Source of the DNA: Morchella semilibera
Lineage: Eukaryota > Ascomycota > Pezizomycetes > Pezizales > Morchellaceae
Direction: 5' to 3'
Assembly: GCA_009192285.1 (NCBI GenBank)
Contig: WBVU01000003.1
Location: 3,813,973-3,877,972 of the forward strand
DNA: 64,000 nucleotides
The position numbers and the translations under genes were made by a program. Of the stretch, positions 22,027 through 35,184 are shown one piece after another; position 1 is the stretch's first letter, and each line of letters starts with the position of its first letter. The notes beneath the pieces were generated by a model. The model was not told where the DNA came from, ran no database searches, and saw only the letters and a list, made by a program, of their open reading frames with translations.

Positions 22027-23153
22027 CCGCGTTCAAAAAGACTTGGCACCCCCAGGCCAACTATGAGGGTTTCCAATTCTCATAGTCGGAGGTCAGAGAA
22101 AGCTGCGATATATCTTTTTTTTTTTTTTTTTTTTGCGGCCATACCTATCAATTGTTGAGTATCCGCAAGAGCAATGGTTATTTGTGGGCTACAATTCATA
22201 TGAACAGACTCAATAGGGTGCCAGGACTTTTCGAACGCGGCTGTAAATACCCCGGGGGTTCTTAAAGTGATGCAACGAGCTCAGTACTACTACATGTATC
22301 TATGGTCACGACCACCACCAAAGCTAGACGCAACGTACCCAGTCAACCTTTCCATTATTGTTTTCATGTATTTATTATAGAGATCTGCCTGATGCAATTC
22401 AATCTGCCTATATAAATCATTTCCAAACTTTGGGCAAGGTGGCTACAAAATTGTGGTTTGTCACTCTGAGGGCCCCCGGGGTACATACAGATTCCGGTGC
22501 AGATGCAAGTCTTACATAACCCGACAGTCCTATTGGCCTCTTAGAAGAACTTTTTTTTCTTTGCTTGTAAGCACGACTCCACACACACTCAACCCAGGAT
22601 AAGTAGCAGCAGGTCGAGAGCGAAAGAAAGAAAAAAGAAAAAAAAAGTTAGTCCACCAGGGGTAGGGACCATGCGCGGCTGCGGAGCCTCTCCACCACGA
22701 CCACCCCATTTCCATCATGATCACCACCACCCTCTCAACGCACGGTGGATGTAATCACCTTGGCTCTTTAAACCTAACCCACACACAGCCTTTGTACTTC
22801 TTACACACCACACGAGCTCTCCATCCCGCAACTTCAACCCCACCAGCAACCAACACAAACCATCATCCCATCCCCACCAGCAACCAACACAAACCCTCAT
22901 CCCATCCCCATCTTTCACACAGAACAGAGACACAACCATCAACTGCACATCTACATGCAACCCCCCTCTATCCTCCCCCCCTCTATCCACCTCCCTCCCC
23001 CATCTTATGTTCACATGTCCCGTACTCTCTATCCCCTCCAAAAAAAAAACCTCCATCCCCGCAAACCACGCCCCCAACCAGCGGTTAGGGAAGAAGAGGG
23101 AAGAAGAAAACCGTATGCATAAACTCCCCCCCCCCCACCACCGCCACGAAACT
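22027..23153. other. Spacer between the fold-back element and hairpin array B
   Basis: No supported gene. Contains a T run near 22113-22134, a CA/CCAT-rich stretch with near-duplicate CCCATCCCCA units at 22860-22910, and a C-rich tract near 22965-23010. Confidence 0.45.
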
Positions 23154-23400
23154 GGCTCAGAGACTGGGAGGGGCTTTTTTTGCGTTAGGACTCCTCGATT
23201 TTTTTAAAGGCCTCTCCTGGTCTCCGAGCTTTTGGCTCAGAGACTGGGAGGGGCCTTTTTTGCGTTGGGTCTGTTTTACTTTTCTTTTGGCTCCCTCTTT
23301 ACGGGGGGGAGTAATATATATTGAGTGTTTAAAAGGCCTCTCCTGGTCTCTGAGCTCTAGTTGAGCTCGGAGACTGGGAGGGGCCTTTTTTGCGTTGGGT
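23154..23400 (+). repeat. Hairpin array B (plus strand)
   Basis: Same module as array A in the opposite orientation. A half hairpin (23154-23174) ends in a T7 run and GCGTTAGGACTCC. Full hairpins at 23209-23255 and 23335-23385 are each followed by TTTTTTGCGTTGGGTC. Between the two full copies is a small hairpin with CTCCC and GGGAG arms (about 23291-23310). The loops differ from array A (TTTTG, TAGTT) while the stem bases stay paired. Confidence 0.8.
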
Positions 23401-23527
23401 CACCTTGACGTGGCGTGTATTTAGATAGGATATATGTAGCTACGTAGTCCCCGTTCCTCCAATAAAATAATGTTTTGTGTTTCTCGTCTCGTGGGCTATT
23501 AATTAGGTGTTGCTGGGCTGCAGATAG

Positions 23528-23544
23528 CGAGTGATAGTCCATGA
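23528..23544 (+). repeat. Bipartite motif copy 6
   Basis: CGAGTGATA, then GTCC, then ATGA, about 130 bp after hairpin array B. Confidence 0.5.
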
Positions 23545-24420
23545 AGGTGCCAAGGCTGGCTGGCCCGCATCAACACTGAATGGTCACCGCATAAAACATT
23601 AGAAAGTACTTATTTACGTATGTATATACGTGAAGTTACAGTGAAGATTCGCGTCCCCGAATACCGGACTCTATCAATGCAGGAACCAGATCGATCGATA
23701 CTCTCTCTTTCACTGGTTACGAGTATACTATACTACGAAATAAAAATTACAATAAACAGAAGGATTTTTTATCCACCGCCCTCCCCCCAATGAAGAATGG
23801 GAGAATGAAAAGAAAAGAGTGAAAAAAGAATGAAGAAAAAAAAAAGAAAAAAACCAAAAGGATAGTCACGTGTAAACTACATATCTCCCCCCCCCCCCCA
23901 GAGCCCTACCACCTTTGCCTTCCCTAGCCTTAACTGTATAAATATGATCGCCATTAATATCATGATAAAAAAAACGAAAAAGAACAAGAAAGTGAAGACA
24001 AAAACGAGAAAAAAAAAGAACTCCTGTCATTTTGAAATACCATATAAAAAAAAGCAAAACAAGCCCCATCATGAAAACGCAAGAGACTACAAACAAAAAA
24101 CTGCCAGCTCGTTGAGAGCACTAACCAATCTCCCGTGTCGCGCCCAAAAAAAGAAGCCCCCAGTCTACAAAAGAAAGAAAGAAAGAAAGAGATCATTTAT
24201 AAGGAAATAGAGAGAAATAGAAGCGATGAAGAAGAAGAAATGAAGAACCTCAAGTATCGGAAAATATGGCATTATCATGCCCCGAAACAAACGTATAAAA
24301 GGTATCGTCATGTAACAGTACTAAAGAAACAAACACCGGTATAGTACACTTCGTTTATCCGTGGGACACTTAGCTCCTGACACTGCAACAACGCATTAAC
24401 TTTTACAATTACCACCACAC
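23545..24420. other. Purine-rich intergenic region
   Basis: The part from 23800 to 24240 is dominated by A and G runs (AAAAAGAAAA, GAAAGAAAGAAAGA). It probably includes the 3' untranslated region of the minus-strand apsA-like gene. No gene seen. Confidence 0.5.
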
Positions 24421-27400
24421 TTAGAACCCACTAAAAGGATCCTCCCCCCTCCAGAAACCTTCATCATTACTTGCTGGGCCTAGGCCTGGGGATCCAGCAT
24501 AGTCAACGCTACCGCTCCAGTGACTCTGCCTAGAGCTGCGGCGATCACGTCTGAACCTAGACCCATACTCCTCATCCTCATCAAAGTCATACCTTGGCCT
24601 CTCAACAAAAGCCTCCATACGAACAGTGCCTACCGGCCCATTGTCCCAGTTACCCAAAGGAGGGTTGGGGTGACCAGAAAGCAAAGAGTTTCCGGTAACG
24701 ATGCCGATCCCTCCGACACCCATTAAGGGAGCCCCGTAGTAATCTGCGGTGTTGCTGCCGCCAAAAGATGAGAGCATCGCTGGGTCATATCCATTAGTGA
24801 TAGAACGGTGGGTTCCAGGGCGTACCGCAGAGTTGCTCCTCTTCCGAGTATGCTGACCAGGGAAACGGGGAATACTTGGGGGCTCAGCAGTGGAGGATCC
24901 AACGCTCCTGATACTTTGGACCTCGAGAATTGAATCGTTGCGTGGGGGAAACCCATTGACCTTCGCCGCCTTCTGTCGGGATTTTCCCTTTGCAAGGCGA
25001 ATGGAGTCACGGACAGGGTGGAACGGCGTATCCCGGTGCATTGGGATTGGTGGTATAGGAGGTCTTGCTGGGGCTGAGGGCTGTTGGTGCTGAACCTGCT
25101 CATATTCGAATGGCATTGGTGGCGGCAGAGCTAATAATCCTTCACTGCCTTGCGGCGAATGTGACAAGAAGCTCAATGCCGTTAACCAAACATAATGCCT
25201 TTCCTTGTTCGGTGCAGTGAATTTCAACGCCCTTGCTGGGGTAAGGATCAAGATACTACGATTAAACAGGGGCTTCGCCGGGTCCGCGCCTTTGGGCGGG
25301 GGCGTTTCATCCTTTACGTCCAGAACCGATTGAATCGGGACTTTGCTGGTCAGTACTTTGTCCAGAGCGCGGTTGAGGCCGGCGGGGGATTGGAGGATTG
25401 GTGGCTTACGTTTTCTGCCACTCTTCCCGAGTAGGGCGTTTCCGCTCGTAGGCTGGCGACTGGACCACATGACGGCTCGTTCATACGGGGCGAGCCATAC
25501 CCACCTTTTGTGACGCTGGCCGCCTGCAGAGTCGTCGTTTTGCGGGGATTCGGATACACCAAAGGATTTCCTTCGCCGAACATACTTCCACATCCACTCT
25601 CCAACCATAGTTTGTGCAATTGCATCTACAACGCTAGTCTGCTGGATAGTGCTACCAACAGAGGCGTTGCCGTTTGTAGCCGCTGAGGCCGAGGTAGTTA
25701 TACTCTCCACGCGCTTGTGCTTGATGGAGCCATGTTTTTGCCTCTCAAACGCGGACGCGCGCGGTCCATCCCTACGAAAGGGCAGCATGGGACTATCGGG
25801 AGCAATAGATGAAGCACTCAAGGGCGGTGGCGATCGATCTCTACCGCTTGAAGTTCTCAAACTTGGTAAGGCAGTTGCAGATCGGACCTTTCGGATCGAT
25901 TGGACTGAGGGCTCTCTTTGATGCCTAGGCTGAGCTGGCCTTCTAGAAAACCCAATCGGCATTGGCGTAGGGCTTTCATTACGGGGGTGGCTCCCATAAC
26001 CTCCGGGTTTTCTCGAGCTATGACGAGCCGGCACGGGGAACGGTGGACCAATCTTTGTGCTACCACTTTCACTGGTGCGGTTGCTCTCAAAGCTTGGGCT
26101 TCTTGGACGGCTGTGAGCCTGAGAACCGCTGGAAATCAGTGCTGTCTTCCGGATAGTAGCACCCTTTCTCTGAAGACCGCCACCAGGTGGCTTTTGAGCC
26201 GCTGTTTCGACTGGTGAAGGTTTGTTAAGATTGACATGAGGCGTAGACCTGGGTTTCTTCGACTTGGGTGCTGATAGTGCAGTCTTAAACTCGTTGACGC
26301 TGAGCTCAGCATCATCCAGAAACTCGTCCCCAGAAGAACCAGGTACATCAGGGTACATGAAGCTTCTTCTATTTATCTCTTTATCTGGACTCTGCATAAA
26401 TGTTTCAGACCTGGTTGGCGAAGTGAAGAAAGCGGACCCATGGCCGCTGTCAACCATTGGCACTGATCTTGGAGTTGTCCCTGAGGTCGTAACGGAGATA
26501 GGGCCCATTGTAGAGGACCGTTTTACCATACTTCTCCTTGAGCTCTTCTTTGGAGGGCTAGGTGGATTGTCCTCGAGTTGAACGGGGCGGAGCGGGGGAT
26601 GGTTTGCCATGATTGCCGATGGACGGAGGTGAGGAGCTATCCCCATCAGCCTCTCATCAAGTCTAATTTCCTCAGTTTGCATCGATCGACTTCTTGTCCG
26701 TGGCTTCGCGATTGTCTGAACAGAAGTACTCTTCATAGCAGGCGGTGGGGGCGGTGGTAACGGCGGGGTAAGTGGTGGAGGGATAACCGCGATTGTTGGA
26801 ATAACAAGAGGCAGAGCAGGTGGCCGCGTTGGCTCTGTTTGAACTCCTATTGTTTGTGTTGCAATAGAAGGGAAGGTGGGTGACATGGGTGGAATCGGGG
26901 ATCCCCCTCTTGGGGGAATGGGAGGTGGAGGGGGTTCGTCCGTTTGTGATTCCATTGATGCATACATTGGGGTAACCTGAGATTCAGAAGAAGTACAGTG
27001 AGGTGATGTAGTCTGTATGTCGATAGAAACATACTCCGAACTGCATTGGGTCTCAGTTGAGACATAGTCTGAGCTTGTTTGCGCTTCTACTGACACATAT
27101 TCCGAGCTAGTCTGACACTCTGTAGAAACGTATGATGAGCTTGTCTGTGCTTCCGTAGAAACGTATGGGGGGTCTGTTTGTATCTCGACAGATACATAGG
27201 GTGAACCTGTTTGAGCCTCGACCGAGATATATACTGGACTAGCTTGGGTGTTGACAGATGCGTAGACTGGACTGGCCTGTGCGTCGACAGAAACATACTC
27301 GGGCCTTGCTTGTGTCTCGGTAGAAACATACACAGGGCTGACTTGGGCCTCAACAGACACATATGGCGGAGTTGTTTGCGATTTGACGGATGTGTACGAT

Positions 27401-30236
27401 GGGGTTGTTTGCGACTCACACGATACGTATATCGGAGTAGGGGTGTTTGCAATCGGGGAGGAAAGGGTCATCAGGGAAACCCCGGTAGATCTCCTCTTTC
27501 GCCTCTCGTTTGCTTCATACTCACCGTCTCTTTCCTTGCCCTCAATTTCAGCTTCCGTCTTGGCCTTGTCGTCGATCGAGACACTAAGTGCCTCCCGCTC
27601 GGCAAATGCTTTCTCTCTCTCCTCAAGGCTAATTTCAGCCTCATGAAGATTCCCTTCCCATTCTTGAAGGGCGTCGTGCCGTTCGTTAAGACTTAGCTCT
27701 CGTCGATCGAGGTTTGACTTCCGCTCGAGAATAGTAGTCACCTGATCGTCGAGTTCTGTCTCCCGTTCATCAAGCTCCTCCTCCCGCCCGTCAAGGGACG
27801 TCTCACGCTCCTCAAGACCCGCTTTTTGCTCTTCTAGTGTTGTCTTTTGCTCTTCTAGTGTTGTCTTTTGCTCTTCTAGTGCTGTCTTTCGCTCTTCTAG
27901 TGTTGTCTTTTGCTCTTCTAGTGCTGTCTTTTGCTCTCCGAGTATTGTCTTTTGCTCTTCAAATGTTGTCTTTTGTTCTTCAAACACTGCATTTTGCTTT
28001 TCAAATGTTGCCTTTTGAAGGTCGAAGGCCGCATTTCGCTCGTCAAGGCTTTTTTCTAAGTCAGCAACGGTTGTCTTCTGCGCTTCAACGGCGGTGTTCT
28101 GGGTGTCGAGCTTGCTCTCCCATTCAACAAGATCTATTTGCTTCTGTTCAAGGGCTGCCTTCTGATCATTAAGGTTTGATTCGAATTTATCGAGCGTTGC
28201 CTTCTGTTCCACAAGAGATGTCTTCTGTTCCACAAGGGATGTCTTCTGTTCGGCAATAGTTGCCTCCTGCTCGACAAGGTTTGCTTCCCGTTTTTCGAGA
28301 CTCAACTTCTGCCCTCAAGACTTAACTTCTGCTCCTCAAGACTCAGCTTCTGTTCTTCGAGGCTCGACTTCTGCTCTTCAAGGCTCAGCTTCTGCTCTTT
28401 AAAGCTCAACTTCTGCTCTTCAAAGCTCAGCTTCTGCTCTTCAAAGCTCAGCTTCTGCTCTTCAAAGCTCAGCTTCTGCTCTTCAAAGTTTTTCTTGAGT
28501 TCTTCAAGGCTTGCTTTCTGTACATTGATAGAAACCTGTTGATCGTCAAGGTCCTTCGATCGTTGTTCAATGGATTTTTCCGTTGGCTCGCCCTCAACGA
28601 TGATAGGAGTTGAGGCTGCAATGATTAGTGCTTCCCGCTCGTCGAGACTCTTAGATCTTTCTTGGATAGTCTTTTGGAGAGAGGTCTCCTTCGCTTGTAA
28701 CGCTGCCCACTTTTCTTCCACTTCTTTCCCTCTGAGCTCAAACACCTTAATCTCCTCAGCATAATCTCTCTTCAAGTTAGAAATGAATTCCTCCTTTTCA
28801 GACGCCTCCTCTTCCATCCGATCAACCTGCTCTTCAAGTTCCACGATCCTGTAGTGAGCCCCGCCAACCTCATTGTAAATGCTATCAAGCTCTTGTGTCT
28901 TTCGGTCGAGCTCCCGTTCTAACTCGGCGAGCTTCTCTTCGATCTCAAACCCGAGTATATCAAGACGTTCGACCTGATTTTCGGACTCCTGGTGCAGTTG
29001 TTGTTGCTCTTCTCCTGACTCCTTCTCTTGGACCTCTTGAGTATCGTCAAAGTCGACCTGGACTCCCATTTCATGATACGCTGTTATTTCGTTGTCTTCC
29101 TCTTGGCCCTTTCCCTCTACTCTAGAGTCCAGCCCATTGTCCGACCCATTCACTGAGATCGCATTGTCATTGTCTTCAGCAAAGGAAAATTCGGCGGTGC
29201 GGTCATCCTCGTCGTACTCATCATATTCCTCGAGTCCCTCGTCATCCTCATCGTCAAAGTTCAATTCATCTGCCAAACTCTTTCCAGCGTCGGGAGCCAC
29301 TGAGGAGAACCTAATACCTAATCGCTCTGCCTCATCGTCGCCCATTTTCCAGCTAGCTGGTCGGCCAATGAAGCTATCCCGCATACTCTCCTGGATACTA
29401 GCTGCGTCACTCTGCTCGATATCTGATTGATTCGCATCGTCTTGGTCCTCTATTACCTCAGGTGGTGGTGGCTGAGGTGGTGGCTGAGAATTTGATGCTG
29501 CTACTTCGTCCAAAACAGATTTCAGTCGCCCTTCAGCAATATGCACTTTTCTTTCGAGTGCCCTTTTTGTAGCTTCGAACTTTTCCCTCTCTTGTTCGGC
29601 TTCCTTCTTCGCTTGCTCCGTCTCCTCTTCAGCTGCACGCCTTGATTTGGTCAAACGCTCAACCTGCCTTTTGAGCTCGGCCACAGTATTAACGGCATCA
29701 TCTCTTTCCTTCGCTACTATCTCCACAGCATCATCGTTCTCCGCCCTTGCCAGTTGCCGTTTGATATCCCTAGCTTCCCGCTGCGCCGTGACAGCTGTAG
29801 TCGCCGCCGTCTCATGTTCATTTCGAGCTGCATGTAGATCCTCTTCTAGTGTATCAACTAAACTTGACTTTGACTCCAATTCACGCCGTAATGAAAGAAT
29901 CTCGGCAACAAGGTTGGCATGTAGTGTTGGCGTAAATCGCCGAGGATCAAGAATTGATATTGATTCATCGAAAGCAAGTTGATGATGATGGCTGTGCTGC
30001 GGGTGCCCGGTGTTTATACGATGTAGCGGGGAGGCCCGGCCCCCATTTGTAGCTGGAGGACTGCCGGAAGCCGAATATGGAGACGGTGTGGGTGAAGGTG
30101 TGGCATGCCGGCTGTGGTGTCGGGACGGGTGGGGTGTTCGGAAGGGAGTGGGTGAAGGCGTCGGTAAAGGTGCGTCTGTAGCATAATCTGTATACTCCTC
30201 GTCGGAATCGTAGTCAACAGTCAAGTGTTCAGCCAT
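24421..30236 (-). CDS. apsA: ApsA/Num1-like cortical anchor, broken by a one-base frameshift
   Basis: Two overlapping frames (30236-28302 and the frame ending at 24421) form one protein of about 1,935 residues. ApsA/Num1 proteins sit at the cell cortex and hold dynein for nuclear positioning. The N-terminus is acidic (VDYDSDEEYTDYATDAPLP) and leads to the conserved segment ILDPRRFTPTLHANLVAEIL and long coiled coils with EEQKLSL/EEQKTTL heptads. Next come about 15 YVS-x-E-x-Q-T repeats of 12 residues, a Pro/Ser-rich disordered part, and a C-terminal PH domain of the Mcp5/Num1 type (MVGEWMWKYVRRRKSFG to NKERHYVWLTALSFL, about residues 1530-1690). Near 28311 the repeated codons GAG GAG CAG read GAG GGC AGA: one base is missing and the first frame stops five codons later. 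The downstream frame has no ATG of its own before the coiled coil. Sequencing error or true mutation cannot be separated here. Confidence 0.85.
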
Positions 30237-30340
30237 TGTTGTGTGGCTTGCGATATTAATCTGAGCAGATCAATCAAGAACTACTCTAGTGAAATATTGC
30301 GGGCTGAGATAGTCGAAGCTTGACGGTGGATAGGGAAGAT

Positions 30341-30347
30341 TTATATA
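30341..30347 (-). promoter_or_regulatory. TATA box for the apsA-like gene
   Basis: TATATAA on the minus strand, about 105 bp upstream of the ATG at 30236. Confidence 0.4.
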
Positions 30348-33300
30348 AACAGAGAATCGTTTTTTAGGCAGGCCGTGTTCGTGAAAATTTTAGGAAATAT
30401 AACTATCCAGTCTACTCTATTTTAGGCAGTAGATCCTTCTTCTTATTCGTAAATCAGAGCTTTCGAAAGGGGGGCGTTGCGGAGCTAAAAGAAAAAAAAA
30501 TTGTGTCGTGATGCCTTTCGTTCACGGTCCCGGTATAGTAGAAATTGATGAACGCTTGAAGGACAATCCGGTCACAGATGTGAGACGAACTACTCGCATG
30601 ATGCATCAGTCGATCTGTACATTGAAGGGGAGATCAATAGAGTCAACTGTTGTATTACCTATTCAACTCAATTGAACTTCGGGGGTGCAACAAAGATGGC
30701 AGGGAAAAAAAAAAGAATAATAAATAAATGAAGGTGCGACCTAGCCGTCTAAAGGGAATTGAACAAGGCTCGAACTAATAGATGGACTATCGAAGCAGCA
30801 ATGAACACAAGCTATCGACGGCCCAGGGAGAAAACGAGAGAGAGAGGTGGTGGTAGTAGAGAGAGGGCGAGAAGTAGAATGAACAGAGAAGCTGCAGCCT
30901 CCCGATGGCAACGGGGGTGAAGATCGGACCTGTTCCTTTTTCCCCGTTGTGTCTCTGTTAGCTTTTCTGTAGCTGCCCGTCCGTCCGTAGGATAAGACTG
31001 TCCAAAACTAGGTTGGGCTACTAACTGCAATCGAATTTTTGGGGGGGAGGGTCTTTTTATTTTTCTATCTCAGTAGTAGGGTAGCAATTAAGCTGTTGCT
31101 GTCGTCAACAACAACGACGAATGAAGCAGCGTCGGCATACCACTTTGTAACCCTCTACACTTCGGGAGTGTTGTTTCTCTTATTTGGTGAGGTTGTGAAA
31201 GTCGTTAAGAAGGTAGTGATATGATGTTTACAGTTCGGACCGCAGGGTGGCTGCAGGGGGAATCGGAGGAGCGTTTGACCTTCGACAAGCAGCGAGTTTC
31301 CGGAGGAGCACGGATAACACACCCAGGTTCGACCCACTCGAAACAGACGCGCGCCTGAATTGAGGGAGGGGGGGATATAATATGCAATTGATAGACTTGG
31401 AAGTGGTAGGTGGAGGGCTTGCTACCTAGCTAGCTATGTAAAGTATGTAAGGTACCAGCACAACCCCTGGGGAAGAGCAGATGTCAGTCTGGGATTAGAG
31501 GGAGCTTTCGAGAAAGCTAGTGGTCTCAGGAGCACGGAATAAAAGAGTATTTACAGAGTGATGAAGCCGAGAAGAGGCTGAGGAGGCTGAAGGAATGGGA
31601 GGCGCCGGGGGGGGGGGAGTATAGAAAGGAGCGGCGAGTGTCGTGTGGGAGAACGACTGGGCGGGAGAGAAAGAAGGGGATGGGAGGAGGGAGGGGAGGG
31701 GGCAAAAGACGATAGATAGGAGCTGGGGGGGGGGGAGGGAGGGATGGAAGGTCAAGATGACGATGCTAAAGACGGAGGAGGTTTGAGATGTCTGTCCCTT
31801 CCAGCTGATGGTGATGATGTTTCCTCAGTAGACCAATCCAATTCCAATTGCGTTACGAGCTTACTCCGAATGGGTGGAATACCTCCTCCGGGACCTTGTG
31901 AACGCTCGCTCGTTCAAATCAAATTAATTGCTATGAAGGTACTCACTGCTGCTGCTCTCCCGGTGATGCCAGAGCCCAACGATGAGGATGCATGCAATCA
32001 ATGCACTGGGCAAAAAAAAAAAGGATCTGCTACCTTCGAGAAAGGGGCATTCCCTATCATCTCTTCCCAAAAAAATAATAATAATATTTCATCTTGCCTC
32101 ACCCCATCCCTCACATACATCTACTTAACGCTAACCATATCCCGTGGGGGGGTGGATAGAAGTAGGGATGAAATGGAGAGGTTACATGGACTTAAGAAAA
32201 AACGAATGAACAAAAAGAATTTTGGCGAACCTGCACGGTGCCTAGCTAGTGCCCGAGAGAAACAGGGGTTTGGACTTTTTCTGAGTTAGAGGGTGGCCCG
32301 CCCCGAGAAAAGAGAGATGGTGCAGACAGGGTGCTCCTTGCTGTCTGGGAGAAGGGTTTTCCCTTTCAAGTCAACTTGCTGGGGGATGATTTCTCTTTTG
32401 GGCCTTGACAGGACGGGATTGGAGATGAGGCCCAACGATCAATCAGTTGTGGTGCCGCCCGCTATCTAAGCAACAACCAGCTCCTCTACATGTAAGTAAG
32501 GGCACAAGTACTACATGTACTTACATACATGTACATACACTAACATCTGCCCAGTGCATGTTAAGCTGGGTCTAAACATCGTGAAGAAGGGCCTTCTTTG
32601 GCGGATGATCATGTTGTTCAGCATGTTTGGAAGACTTGCAGTGGCGAGGCTCAAGACCGAACATATGCCCACAGCTGCCATTGCCATTGGCAAGGTTGAA
32701 GTTGGAACGAAACCCCAATTGATATAGCATATAACCCTCTAAATACGTCCTGTCCATACAGAAGCATCAGACGAACAGTGCACGCAATCATATTCCTACC
32801 CACAGGCCTCTCTACGATGAGCATTGTCCCAGACCAGCTGCCAGCCCGTCCCTTTCCCTCTCCAAGCCTCGCCGAATAAATCCGTGCGTTCCAAACCTCT
32901 AGTTCTAAGCTTCCTTTCTTTCTTTCCCTTCCATCATCCCCTTCCCGATAATGCGTTCAAAGTTCGCTCTAATTTCCAAGAACTGGATCCCCCCAAAATT
33001 GTAGACTCCAGAGTCTCAGATGAACAGTAATCAACCTCGGTACATCATGGGATAACTAGAATACATTTAACTCTAGAGGCACTCTACTTTAGATAAACTC
33101 ACGTACGCACGTACGCAATATTTACGCCTGCCCAATAACAACACAGGGGGACGACGTGGGAGTTACCAAAAAAACCCACGGTGGCCATCAAATAAATTCA
33201 GAGATAACGTGACTCCGCGTCCTGCAGCTGGCTGGCAGAGAGAAAGAAAAAAAAGGAAGCAACTCAAGGCAAAACCCACCCCCCCAAGTCTCGGCTATGT

Positions 33301-35167
33301 GTCCGTGCGTCGCCCCCAACTCCATCCACCCTCATCTAGTCATCATCTTCTTTCATCCCAGAACCCTGTGGCACCCACCAACCCAACCAACAGAAATAAA
33401 CACCGAATAGGAAACAAAAAAAAAAAAAAAAAACGGCGGTACACACCATATCCACACACGGACGGACAAGTCGGAGATAACCCGTTCGAAATTTGACGAC
33501 TCTTCATCCCATCCCGCCCAGTTGATAGGTTAACCACTCTAGTTAAATTGAGTGTAGTTCTTTCCCCCTATGGCCGATTAAAGGATGAAACGAAACGGAA
33601 CAGAAAAAAAGTGGGGGAAAGGAATTGAAAATTCAAGTGCCGGTGAACTAGGTATGCGGCTACATTACTACATAAGTACGTACTGTAGTTTCACCGAACT
33701 GTCCAAGATCTTGTCACCCAGTTAACATTCTGAAATGATGGCAAGTCGAAACAAAACTACTGAAATCACGACGACTTTTCGGAGACGCTACAAAGATGAC
33801 TAAATAAGAGCATGCATAGGTGCTACTCAAGTATCGTAGCAAATAACATTATATTACATGCCCATATATGGCCCCTCCTGCATCTCGGAGAATTATTACC
33901 CAAGAATCTTCATAGGAGGATAGGGCAGCTCACGGTAGATGCAGTTGGAATAAATAACAGCATGAACAGGGCTCCCTGAACAAGAACAAGGACAAGGACG
34001 GCCGGTATCTACCACACCCTGTCCTGCAGCCAACCCAGGCCTGCTGCTCGCTTAGGCAGTCACGATAAGCTTCCCCGGGGAAAGAGAGGCCACTCTTTTT
34101 TGCCTGAGTTTCTTATGGGGAAGAACTCGCCTCCGAAAATTAAATCTATTTTGTGGATAGGTAAATAAATCGAGGACCCAACATCATAGAGAAGTGGGAC
34201 CCTAATATTCTTTTATGCGCTAGTGGCGGTACATACTTACTCTAGGCGTACCTATAACAAGAAGTCATATAAATATAACTCCTTACTACCAGAATGTCAC
34301 ACAGTCACAATAGTAGGAGTAGATGTGCATACAAGTGGCACCTGCCACTTAATTATTAGGAAAAGAACTTTGTTCCACCGCTTCTACCCCCCCGTACGTA
34401 ACAGAATTTTGGTTTCCTCGTTTCATGTCACCACAACAGCCTTAATAAACATCGAAAGGGGAGTTAGGCCGCATTTGTGCACACGCATACACAACCCGTA
34501 CTGCATACCGCGCTACCGAAGATCTGGCTACCCGCTCGCGATGGTGGGTGATTTGGAGCCGACATATTATCTGCGAGTGACGTACTTACGTGTGCCTTCA
34601 TCTACACTGTTTAAAGGCAGAGCCCCTAGGACAAAAAACATCATACGATTCTGCTAGATGCAGGCAGCCGCTTCAACGGCTGGCTTGTGGTGATGTCCTG
34701 TGCTATATTGAGATACGTAATTTCCGATTGAAGGGAATCATCAATTAGACTTACAGGTGTTGATATTTCTCCTAAACACAACCTTCTAGGTATTAGAATC
34801 TTAGGACCTGGGGATTGCAGAGCCGGAGTTATTAATCGGTGTGCCTTACAAATCTTTGACTGGCCACGGCCAAGATCCAGAGTGGCGCCTTCCTTACGAT
34901 TTCAGCTCTAGGATCGAGCTGGTTTGTGGCCTTGTTCGGCAAGTCGTTCTATCGGAATGTCTTGGTCAATACCTGGACATGATATTACAATACGTTATGG
35001 TACCCGGACATACGAGCAACGGGCAGAACTAGGTTCTGCCGCGAAAAAGTTTGGTATTGAAACGAGGCGCGGAGTAAACAACTTCAGGAAGGGTCAACAC
35101 TCATATTAAGAGTGGAGATTAAGGGCCGGTTGTACCTGTTGAATTCTTACTGATCACTGTTGCTAGG

Positions 35168-35184
35168 CGAGTGATATGATATGA
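35168..35184 (+). repeat. Bipartite motif copy 7
   Basis: CGAGTGATA, then TGAT, then ATGA. It faces copy 8 about 600 bp downstream. Confidence 0.5.

Noticed and set aside
31744-32289. 181-codon plus-strand frame
   Set aside because: Composition follows A runs and GA tracts, no domain, no signal; lies in the leader side of the apsA-like gene.
34223-34657. 144-codon plus-strand frame
   Set aside because: No domain, no typical start context, composition like the surrounding non-coding DNA.
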